DNA of 6,913 bases from Nanobdellota archaeon. Its GTDB lineage: Archaea; Nanobdellota; Nanobdellia; Woesearchaeales; B3-WOES. Position 1 is the first letter of the stretch, and each line of letters starts with the position of its first letter. The stretch covers positions 1 through 6,913 of the forward strand of contig JAGLZG010000197.1 of NCBI GenBank assembly GCA_023131705.1, written 5' to 3'. The translations under genes were made by a program, and so were the position numbers. Shown in pieces: positions 1 through 4,950 of this stretch. The notes beneath the pieces are model-generated. The model saw nothing but the letters and a program-made list of their open reading frames with translations. It was not told the origin of the DNA and ran no database searches.

Positions 1-2
1 AG

Positions 3-24
3 AAGAAGATTGCGGAATCTTCTT
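3..24 (+). other. 9-bp perfect hairpin just upstream of tRNA-Leu
   Basis: Positions 3-11 (AAGAAGATT) are exactly complementary to 16-24 (AATCTTCTT), with a GCGG loop at 12-15. It ends five bases before the tRNA and is followed by a short T/A stretch. It could be the 3' end or terminator of an upstream transcript, or a processing signal for a longer tRNA precursor. The window starts too close to decide. Confidence 0.5.
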
Positions 25-29
25 TATAT

Positions 30-168
30 GCGGGGATGCCGGAGTGGCCAAACGGGATAGACTCAAAGCATTTGAGTGTTGAGTGCTCATAAAGAGTGCA
101 ATGAAAGAATCATTTGTAAGTCATCTATTGGCTTAGTGCCTACGGGGGTTCAAGTCCTCCTCCCCGCA
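30..168 (+). tRNA. tRNA-Leu(CAA), intron-containing, class II
   Basis: This is a leucine tRNA read by folding the sequence. The acceptor stem is GCGGGGA (30-36) with TCCCCGC (161-167), and the discriminator is A168. The D-arm is 39-55 with GG at 46-47. The anticodon stem is ATAGA (57-61) with TCTAT (124-128). The anticodon CAA is at 64-66 after U63. The variable region (129-143) is long and forms a GGC/GCC stem, as expected for a class II Leu tRNA. The T-arm is 144-160 with loop TTCAAGT. CCA is not encoded. The anticodon loop is interrupted by an intron (68-122) at the usual archaeal site between nucleotides 37 and 38. A73 and the long variable arm support leucine over any other CAA reading. 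Confidence 0.95.
68..122 (+). other. tRNA-Leu intron (55 nt, position 37/38)
   Basis: The boundaries come from a bulge-helix-bulge fold. The outer helix is the anticodon stem. The 3' bulge is T121 C122 A123. The central helix pairs 62-65 (CTCA) with 117-120 (TAAG), with one C64-A118 mismatch. The 5' bulge is A66 A67 G68. The inner helix starts with C69-G116 and A70-T115. Cutting after the second base of each bulge leaves a 7-nt anticodon loop. The interior holds only weak stems. I see no convincing box C/D guide in it. Confidence 0.82.
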
Positions 169-180
169 CTATTTACAAAC

Positions 181-190
181 ATTTTTATAC
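181..190 (+). promoter_or_regulatory. TATA box for the RNase J gene
   Basis: ATTTTTATAC is centred about 26 nt before the ATG at 213. No Shine-Dalgarno is visible, so a leaderless transcript is likely. Confidence 0.55.
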
Positions 191-212
191 TAATCAATTT
201 CTTTTTAATGTT

Positions 213-1547
213 ATGATAGAAATACATACAGTAGGAGGGTATAATGAAGTAGGTAAAAACTGCACTGCTATAAATGTGGATGGAGAGGTTGTTCTTTGTG
301 ATTTAGGATTGCATCTTGAAAGCTATATCAAATATACTGATTCTGATGAAGAGGATATTGTTAAGATAACCGGAAGTAAGTTAATGGAAGTTGGGGCTGT
401 TCCTGACATATCTGTCATTAATCATCTGAAGAAAAATGTAAAGGCAATTGTTTCAACGCATGCTCATCTTGACCATATTGGAGCAATACCTTATCTGAGC
501 AATAAGTTTGATTGTGAGATATTATCCACCCCTTTTAGCACTGCTGTGCTTAAAGCTATTCTGAAAGATGAGAGGATTGATTTAAAGAATCCTATAAAAG
601 CTCTTACTGTCAACTGTTCTTATCATCTAAGCAAAAACATAAAGCTTGAGTTCATCAATATGACTCATTCTACACCCCAGACTGTTATGATTGCAATACA
701 CACAAAGTATGGCATTATATTGTATGCCAATGATTTTAAGTTTGACAGCTATCCTGTTTTAGGCAAAAAACCAAATTATGAGAGGTTGAGAGAACTGGGT
801 AAAAAGGGGATATTAGCTTTAATATGCGATTCAACATACGCAAAAGATGCAAGAAAAACCTCTTCAGAAAGTGTTGCAAAAGAAATGCTTAAGGATGTTT
901 TGCTTGGCACAAACTCAAGGGGAAAATTAATAATCATGACAACATTTGCAAGCCATTTAGCAAGGCTGAAAAGCATAATAGACATAGGCTCAAAGCTTAA
1001 CAGAAAGATTGTTTTTTTAGGGAGGAGCCTTGCAAAGTATGTTCAGGCAGGAGAAGATGTTGGCATTGTTAAGTTCTCAGATAAGGTGGAAATTGTAAAA
1101 TATGGGAAACAAATTGAAAAAAGGCTGAAAAGCATCAAGGATAACAAAAGAAAGGATTATATCCTGGTTGTAACAGGCCATCAGGGTGAGCCTAAGGCTG
1201 TTTTAAGCAAGATAGTGGATAAAAAGATTAATTTCAATCTAAATCCAGAGGATCATGTTATATTTTCATGCAAGACCATTCCAACCCCTACAAACATTGA
1301 GAACAGGGCTTTTCTTGAAAAAAAGTTAAGAGAAAAAGGAATAAGGGTTTTCAAGGATATTCATGTTTCAGGGCATGCTGCAAGAGAGGATTTAAGGGAT
1401 TTGATTAATTTAGTGAAACCAAAACATATAATACCTGCTCATGGAAACAAGGAAATGAGAGAGGCACTGGCTGATTTAGCTTTAGAGATGGGCTATAAAA
1501 AAGAGAATATACATTTAGTGAGAGATGGGCAAAAGATTAGGGTATAA
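213..1547 (+). CDS. Archaeal ribonuclease J (beta-CASP metallo-beta-lactamase nuclease)
   Basis: The 444-aa product is a two-zinc RNase of the metallo-beta-lactamase/beta-CASP group, cytoplasmic, and in archaea generally a 5'-3' exoribonuclease used in mRNA decay and rRNA maturation. The sequence shows the N-terminal GGYNEVGKN (8-16), the metal motif HAHLDH (83-88), THSTPQ with H152, and ANDFKFD with D174. It also has the beta-CASP start CDST (D206), TGHQGEP (321-327), HVSGHA (384-389) and PAHGN with H410. All key residues are present, so it should be active. It lacks the C-terminal extension of bacterial RNase J (about 550 aa), as is normal for archaeal forms. The ATG lies where a leaderless start is expected from its TATA box. 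An exo- rather than endonuclease role is inferred from the family. Confidence 0.92.
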   Translation: MIEIHTVGGYNEVGKNCTAINVDGEVVLCDLGLHLESYIKYTDSDEEDIVKITGSKLMEVGAVPDISVINHLKKNVKAIVSTHAHLDHIGAIPYLSNKFDCEILSTPFSTAVLKAILKDERIDLKNPIKALTVNCSYHLSKNIKLEFINMTHSTPQTVMIAIHTKYGIILYANDFKFDSYPVLGKKPNYERLRELGKKGILALICDSTYAKDARKTSSESVAKEMLKDVLLGTNSRGKLIIMTTFASHLARLKSIIDIGSKLNRKIVFLGRSLAKYVQAGEDVGIVKFSDKVEIVKYGKQIEKRLKSIKDNKRKDYILVVTGHQGEPKAVLSKIVDKKINFNLNPEDHVIFSCKTIPTPTNIENRAFLEKKLREKGIRVFKDIHVSGHAAREDLRDLINLVKPKHIIPAHGNKEMREALADLALEMGYKKENIHLVRDGQKIRV

Positions 1548-1553
1548 AAAGAA

Positions 1554-1597
1554 ATATTTATATATTGGTGCGTTTTACACTTCTATATATAGGGGGT
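1554..1597 (+). promoter_or_regulatory. PCNA promoter and ribosome-binding site
   Basis: A strong TATA box (about 1554-1566) starts just after the RNase J stop. It predicts transcription from about 1585, giving a leader of roughly 18 nt. GGGGGT at 1592-1597, five bases before ATG 1603, serves as a Shine-Dalgarno. This combination fixes the start at 1603 and not at the longer in-frame ATG at 1525, which lies upstream of the TATA box. A 10-bp palindrome (1583-1592) lies over the predicted start site. Confidence 0.6.
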
Positions 1598-1602
1598 TTA
1601 AT

Positions 1603-2346
1603 ATGAAACTTACACTAGCTGAACCAAAGTACTTAAAAGACAGTATAGGAATTATTTCTGAGTTAGTTAATGAAGCAAGGTTTAAGATTACTCCAAACGC
1701 TATTGAAATGGTAGCAATGGATCCTGCAAATGTTGCTATGTTTGTTTTTAAGCTGTTAAGCAGCTGCTTTACTGAGTATGATGTTAAAAAAGAGGAAATA
1801 ATCTCAATTAATCTGGGAAATCTAAAACAGATATTGAGAAGGGCAGGGGCAAATGATATGCTCAGCCTGGAACTGGCAGACAATAAATTAAAGATACAGC
1901 TAAAAGGAAAATCAACAAGAACATTCAGCCTGCCTTTGATTGATATAGAGGAAAAAGACCAAAAAGTGCCTGAACTAAGTTTTCCTGTTAAGATAGATAT
2001 ACCTGCATCAATATTTAATAATGCTGTAGAGGATGTTGATATTGTGGCAGAGTCTGTTACATTTGAAGCAGATAAAAATAAGTTTATAGTTAATGCAGAA
2101 GGAGACTTATCTAATGCTAATATTGAGATAAATGCAGATGATGATACAAAGATAAATATTGACGGGAATGATAAGATAAAATCAAAGTATAGTATAGAAT
2201 ATCTTAAGAAAATCATGGATGCTTCAAAACTTTCTGATAATGTGATAGTACAGTTTAACAAGGATTATCCTCTGAAGCTTGATTACACTGTTGTTGACAA
2301 ACTGCAGTTAAGCTTTATACTTGCTCCAAGAGTTGAGAATGATTAA
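1603..2346 (+). CDS. pcn: DNA polymerase sliding clamp PCNA
   Basis: The 247-aa product is the ring-forming processivity clamp that tethers DNA polymerase, FEN1, ligase and other PIP-box proteins to DNA. Diagnostic segments are AMDPANVAM (38-46), an interdomain connector around 113-127, and AEGDLSNANIEI (165-176). KYSIEYLKKI (195-204), DYPLKLDY (221-228) and the C-terminal LAPRVEND (240-247) complete the pattern. Length matches archaeal PCNA (about 245-250 aa). Only one clamp gene is seen here, so a homotrimer is the simplest reading. An upstream in-frame ATG at 1525 would add 26 residues and overlap the RNase J gene. It is rejected because the TATA box and GGGGG motif sit between it and 1603, and clamps begin at the first beta strand (MKLTLAEP). 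Confidence 0.97.
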   Translation: MKLTLAEPKYLKDSIGIISELVNEARFKITPNAIEMVAMDPANVAMFVFKLLSSCFTEYDVKKEEIISINLGNLKQILRRAGANDMLSLELADNKLKIQLKGKSTRTFSLPLIDIEEKDQKVPELSFPVKIDIPASIFNNAVEDVDIVAESVTFEADKNKFIVNAEGDLSNANIEINADDDTKINIDGNDKIKSKYSIEYLKKIMDASKLSDNVIVQFNKDYPLKLDYTVVDKLQLSFILAPRVEND

Positions 2347-2357
2347 GGTTATATGAA

Positions 2358-2372
2358 TTATTTTTTCTTGTT
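2358..2372 (+). terminator. Oligo-T terminator after PCNA
   Basis: A T-rich run with six consecutive T lies about 15 nt after the PCNA stop and has no hairpin. This is the usual form of an archaeal intrinsic terminator. The next TATA box follows at once. Confidence 0.4.
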
Positions 2373-2380
2373 GTAGTAAA

Positions 2381-2390
2381 ATTTATAAAC
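2381..2390 (+). promoter_or_regulatory. TATA box for the 2412 gene
   Basis: ATTTATAAAC is centred about 26 nt before ATG 2412. No Shine-Dalgarno precedes the ATG, which points to a leaderless message. Confidence 0.6.
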
Positions 2391-2411
2391 ATAATAATTT
2401 AAGAAACAGTC

Positions 2412-2876
2412 ATGGATAAAAAAGAGGTCAAGAAGCTTTTAGTTGATTGGACTGTTAATTTTATTAAAAACAAGGATGTTGTTCTGGATAGTATAATAAA
2501 AATAGAAGAATCAAAAGATGGTTTTGATTTAAAGGTTATTTATAATGATAAAGAAGTCTTTTTTATTGCAGAACCTTTTATTAAAGATATAGATAATATT
2601 ATTTCAAGGATAGACAAGGACATGCATGTTAATATTGTTTTGTTTAACAGTCTGGATAATTTTAACATTATTGCAGATAACTGGAAAAGGTTTGTTGATT
2701 TTGACAAGCTAACAATATATTTTGTAAATATGTTTTCAAATACTGAAAAAAAGTGGATTATAAGACCTTATGTCCATAACAAGGTTAGTGATGAAAAATC
2801 CCTGAAAACAGGCTTAAAATCAATGTTTAGCATGGTTGAGCCAATAACAGAAGAAGATGTCCTCAATAAAGGATAA
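2412..2876 (+). CDS. Hypothetical protein, small alpha/beta fold
   Basis: I do not recognise this 154-aa protein. It has no signal peptide, membrane segment or cysteine. The pattern reads as a charged N-terminal helix (1-20) and beta strands near 38-53. A helix (56-68), a hydrophobic strand VNIVLFNS (73-80), a helix (81-95), the strand KLTIYFVN (99-106) and a C-terminal helical part follow. The segment KKWIIRPYVHNKVSD (113-127) has the aromatic and basic residues of a possible conserved site, but no known motif. It follows PCNA in the same direction with its own promoter, so a replication link is only a guess from position. It is probably soluble and cytoplasmic. The start is supported by the TATA box 26 nt upstream. 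Confidence 0.8.
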   Translation: MDKKEVKKLLVDWTVNFIKNKDVVLDSIIKIEESKDGFDLKVIYNDKEVFFIAEPFIKDIDNIISRIDKDMHVNIVLFNSLDNFNIIADNWKRFVDFDKLTIYFVNMFSNTEKKWIIRPYVHNKVSDEKSLKTGLKSMFSMVEPITEEDVLNKG

Positions 2877-2887
2877 AAAACCAAAAA

Positions 2888-2897
2888 GATTATAAAC
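2888..2897 (+). promoter_or_regulatory. TATA box for the 2920 gene
   Basis: GATTATAAAC is centred about 27 nt before ATG 2920. It lies just after the stop of the preceding gene. A second TATA-like stretch at about 2902-2909 is too close to the ATG. Confidence 0.5.
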
Positions 2898-2919
2898 AAA
2901 TTAATTTATAGTATGCAAT

Positions 2920-3462
2920 ATGGCCAGTGATGTAGTTGTTAATTATATGAAAAGGGGGTTAGAAAAGGGGTTTAACTTAAATTACATAAAAGATATTCTT
3001 ATTAAAAATGGCCATAGTGAGGAAGATGTTGAGAGCGCTGCTGATATGGTTCTGGGGCTCAAGCAGCCAGAATCCCTAAAGCCGCATTTAGATGAAGTTA
3101 AAGGGGATGTTAAAAAGCCCATCTATCCGGTTATTATGGGTATAGCAATTATTTTATTATTGATAGCCGGCTCTTTTTTTGCTTTTAGTTATTTCTCAAA
3201 TAAAAGAAAGGTAGCAGATGTCCAGACACAGCTGGAAGAGGTAAGGGCTTTAGGCATCAACATTGATGATCTACAGGATGAGATTAAAACACAGCTTGCC
3301 CTTATAAAAGAAAAGGATTTGACAATAGATGAAAAAGAGAGAATACTTGGAGAACAAATAAGGAATATTGAAGAGTTAACCGGTAAGATAGATGAACAAA
3401 GAGTAAAACTGAATTCTATTATCCTTGATTTGCTTAACAGAATGATAAGCAGGATGGAGTAG
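2920..3462 (+). CDS. Membrane-anchored coiled-coil protein, unknown function
   Basis: The product is 180 aa in three parts. Residues 6-46 form a short helical module (YMKRGLEKGF, then YIKDILIKNGHSEEDVESA). By eye it resembles small helix-hairpin modules found at the N-terminus of archaeal membrane proteins. A linker leads to one strong transmembrane helix (about 68-92), followed by basic NKRK. The rest (98-180) is rich in E, K, Q, L and I with heptad-like spacing and is predicted to be coiled coil. The basic residues right after the membrane segment suggest the coiled coil stays in the cytoplasm, but topology is uncertain. No enzyme motif is seen. A scaffold or membrane-tether role is inferred from architecture only. 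Five of its seven glutamines are CAG, typical of the surrounding backbone. Confidence 0.82.
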   Translation: MASDVVVNYMKRGLEKGFNLNYIKDILIKNGHSEEDVESAADMVLGLKQPESLKPHLDEVKGDVKKPIYPVIMGIAIILLLIAGSFFAFSYFSNKRKVADVQTQLEEVRALGINIDDLQDEIKTQLALIKEKDLTIDEKERILGEQIRNIEELTGKIDEQRVKLNSIILDLLNRMISRME

Positions 3463-3492
3463 GTAATGACTGTGATTTATCTAACAAACTCA

Positions 3493-3549
3493 ATTCTTCT
3501 AAGAATATTTCAGGGACTAAAAAAAGGAAGAGGGAGGTTTTCTTTTCGT
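3493..3549 (+). terminator. Intergenic palindrome and T-rich terminator
   Basis: The gap after the coiled-coil gene holds a small perfect dyad, ATTCTT-CT-AAGAAT (3493-3506). It then has a purine run followed by TTTTCTTTTC (about 3536-3548), which can pair weakly with the preceding AAAGGAA. This is a likely end of transcription before the lipoprotein promoter. It also marks the edge of a block with different codon use. Confidence 0.35.
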
Positions 3550-3550
3550 A

Positions 3551-3561
3551 ACATTTATTAA
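3551..3561 (+). promoter_or_regulatory. TATA box for the lipoprotein gene
   Basis: The ACATTTATTAA stretch is centred about 29 nt before ATG 3585. No Shine-Dalgarno is visible. Confidence 0.45.
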
Positions 3562-3584
3562 ATAGCTTTTATTAACTGAATATT

Positions 3585-4226
3585 ATGAAGCAAATTATTC
3601 CAATTATAATTATTCTTGGCTTGGTTTTCTTAACTGGATGTCAAGTAAATACAGAAACTAAATATCAATGTGCTAATGGTGAAATCGTTGATTCATTAGA
3701 CCTTTGTTCTACACAAATTTGCCCAGAACTAGATTGTTCTGAATGTCCTAAACAAGTGGAAATTGAAACTAAAGAAGTTATAAAATATGAGTGTTACGAT
3801 GGAAGCGTTGAAGAAAAATTATCAGATTGTGATGAACCAGAACCAATAATTAAATATCAATGTCAAGATGGAACTGTTAAAGACAATTTAAAAGATTGTG
3901 ACATTATTGAAGTCAATCAAAAAGAAGAAACCACGGGTGATATTGATTATAAATTCTCTGACTATAATGATTATCAAAACTATGTGAAAGAAGAGTTAGA
4001 GGATTTAATTGGAATGGATGATATTGGTAACTATGGTGGTCAAGAAGCCAGATATGGCGGAAGCGTATATTTCTTATACTACAAAAAAGGAGGATGGGAT
4101 TTCTATCATTATTGGGCTATTGAAGTCGATGCAGAAAGTGGTGAATTAATCAAATATAAGGATATAACTACATCTGATGGAAGTAGAGATAGATTTGATG
4201 AAATATGGTGGACTCCAGAAAAATAG
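3585..4226 (+). CDS. Cys-repeat lipoprotein with a C-terminal PepSY-like domain
   Basis: The product is 213 aa, exported and probably lipid-anchored. A hydrophobic signal (4-16) ends in the lipobox LTGC, with C19 as the modified residue. Three imperfect repeats follow at 27-41, 68-82 and 91-105. Each has the form Y-(Q/E)-C-x-(N/D)-G-x5-L-x2-C, and the two cysteines are exactly 12 residues apart, so each unit probably closes one disulfide. Between repeats 1 and 2 is another Cys cluster (C46, C51, C54). Residues 120-213 form an aromatic-rich domain. Its WAIEVDAESGELIKYKD (177-193) recalls PepSY/YpeB-type domains, a by-eye match only. All ten glutamines use CAA, unlike neighbouring genes, which suggests a different origin. 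Its last 22 bases overlap the next ORF. Function is unknown. Confidence 0.85.
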   Translation: MKQIIPIIIILGLVFLTGCQVNTETKYQCANGEIVDSLDLCSTQICPELDCSECPKQVEIETKEVIKYECYDGSVEEKLSDCDEPEPIIKYQCQDGTVKDNLKDCDIIEVNQKEETTGDIDYKFSDYNDYQNYVKEELEDLIGMDDIGNYGGQEARYGGSVYFLYYKKGGWDFYHYWAIEVDAESGELIKYKDITTSDGSRDRFDEIWWTPEK

Positions 4227-4669
4227 TTAATATCTGGGATGTTGAAAGTTCTCTATATCCTTTGATAGATGCAAACGGAATGAGAAACAATAGCACTATC
4301 ACAAAATCTTTTAATTTAGGGGATAATCACTTTACTGATGTGAGGATAAATAATTTTACAAAAAATCCTCTTTCTAATCATTCAATAGTTTCAACTGAAG
4401 AATTTATTTTCAGTTTGAATTTTAGGAAAGATAATATTCCTTGGTTTAGAATTGATAATGAATCAAAAGACAAAAAAGAACCTAAAAATCATTTGCATTT
4501 TCATCTTAAATCTGAAGATAAAGAATTTAGAGAACACCAAAAATTAAATGATAAGTTTACTGTCGCAGAACTCATCTCATATACTTTTGATTGGTTAAGA
4601 AATGTGATTATGGAAAAATATCCTGAAACTAAAATAATTGAAACTCATGGTTTTGTTGGTACAGCATAA
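4205..4669 (+). CDS. Hypothetical protein with HLHFH motif
   Basis: I do not recognise this 154-aa protein with confidence. It overlaps the lipoprotein gene by 22 bases in another frame and has no promoter or Shine-Dalgarno of its own, so translational coupling is likely. An ATG at 4280 is an alternative start. It appears soluble, with no membrane segment or cysteine. The notable part is WFRID (80-84), then NHLHFH (95-100), then an amphipathic C-terminal stretch (118-140). An R-I-D followed by clustered histidines recalls small uncharacterised families found near toxin-antitoxin or defence loci, but that is a by-eye likeness. The histidines could bind metal. Its single glutamine is CAA, like those of the lipoprotein. 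It may be a genuine accessory gene or a fragment that has lost its own start. Confidence 0.65.
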   Translation: MVDSRKIVNIWDVESSLYPLIDANGMRNNSTITKSFNLGDNHFTDVRINNFTKNPLSNHSIVSTEEFIFSLNFRKDNIPWFRIDNESKDKKEPKNHLHFHLKSEDKEFREHQKLNDKFTVAELISYTFDWLRNVIMEKYPETKIIETHGFVGTA

Positions 4670-4795
4670 TAAAAGAAAACCGCCCCTGAATTCTTGTTCT
4701 TTATTGCTCCCTGTGTTCGCTTGAATTGATGGGAATTGTTTTGGTAATGAATCTTAATTATTATAATAGGGTTCAATAATTGAGAGAATAAATTA
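4670..4795. other. Intergenic stretch with no recognisable gene
   Basis: No ORF, tRNA or repeat is supported in these 126 bases between two converging units. On the minus strand the low-coordinate end is T-rich (TTTTCTTTTA, 4679-4670) and could end transcripts that run through tRNA-Gly. Two related GAATT-containing words (near 4689-4694 and 4732-4737) could pair weakly. Confidence 0.4.
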
Positions 4796-4809
4796 TACGG
4801 TAGCCGGGA

Positions 4810-4877
4810 CTTTCAACAGCGAATACACAACGTGTATTCTGCTTGGGATCTCTTGCGAAATCTGTGGGCTTTTCTGT
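4810..4877 (-). other. tRNA-Gly T-loop intron (68 nt, position 59/60)
   Basis: The bulge-helix-bulge is clear. The outer helix is the T-stem. The 3' bulge is A4811 G4810 T4809. The central helix TTCA (4883-4880) pairs perfectly with TGAA (4815-4812). The 5' bulge is A4879 A4878 A4877. The inner helix CAG (4876-4874) pairs with CTG (4819-4817), with one unpaired U4816 opposite the 5' bulge. The body holds two hairpins. One is a 6-bp stem with a GCAA (GNRA) loop (4862-4847). The other is a perfect 8-bp stem with a 3-nt loop (4839-4821). Confidence 0.82.
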
Positions 4878-4898
4878 TTTGAACCCGGGTAACCAGCT

Positions 4899-4913
4899 TT
4901 TTCTGCTATTGCA
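4899..4913 (-). other. tRNA-Gly anticodon-loop intron (15 nt, position 37/38)
   Basis: TTC (4919-4917) pairs with GAA (4903-4901), and C4916-A4904 is a mismatch in the fourth position of the central helix. The 5' bulge is C4915 A4914 T4913 and the 3' bulge is A4900 A4899 A4898. The inner helix GC/GC (4912-4911 with 4906-4905) is closed by the loop AATA. This is a minimal intron. Confidence 0.8.
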
Positions 4914-4950
4914 TGGGAAGCTGATGTCATACCACTAGACCACTACCGTA

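Larger units (their letters stand above)
4796..4949 (-). tRNA. tRNA-Gly(CCC) with two introns
   Basis: Read on the minus strand, the acceptor stem is ACGGTAG (4949-4943) with CTACCGT (4803-4797), and the discriminator is A4796. The D-arm is 4940-4926 with GG at 4933-4932. The anticodon stem is TCAGC (4924-4920) with GCTGG (4897-4893). The anticodon is CCC (4917-4915). The variable loop is TTAC, and the T-stem is CCGGG (4888-4884) with CCCGG (4808-4804). CCA is not encoded. After removal of 15 nt at 37/38 and 68 nt at 59/60, the mature tRNA is 71 nt with a normal T-loop TTCAAAT. A73 suits archaeal glycine tRNA. The first pair is A1-U72, whereas G1-C72 is usual for glycine. The 5' end lies one base after the stop codon of the TrmB-like gene, so the two may share a transcript. 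Confidence 0.9.

Noticed and set aside
68..122. Box C/D guide RNA inside the tRNA-Leu intron
   Set aside because: No convincing paired C/D and C'/D' boxes are present. The intron is also shorter than usual for such a guide.
776..985. Minus-strand ORF inside the RNase J gene
   Set aside because: It is a shadow frame across conserved RNase J coding sequence.
1525..1602. Longer N-terminus for PCNA starting at 1525
   Set aside because: It would overlap the RNase J gene and span the TATA box and GGGGG site. The clamp fold begins at MKLTLAEP, encoded from 1603.
1575..2261. 228-codon minus-strand ORF
   Set aside because: It is antisense to PCNA, and its Ser/Ile/Leu-rich low-complexity product is a typical shadow of an AT-rich gene.
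4670..4795. Small RNA or tRNA remnant in the gap
   Set aside because: A partial TGATG word and GAATT repeats were seen, but no complete box set, cloverleaf or stable stem.
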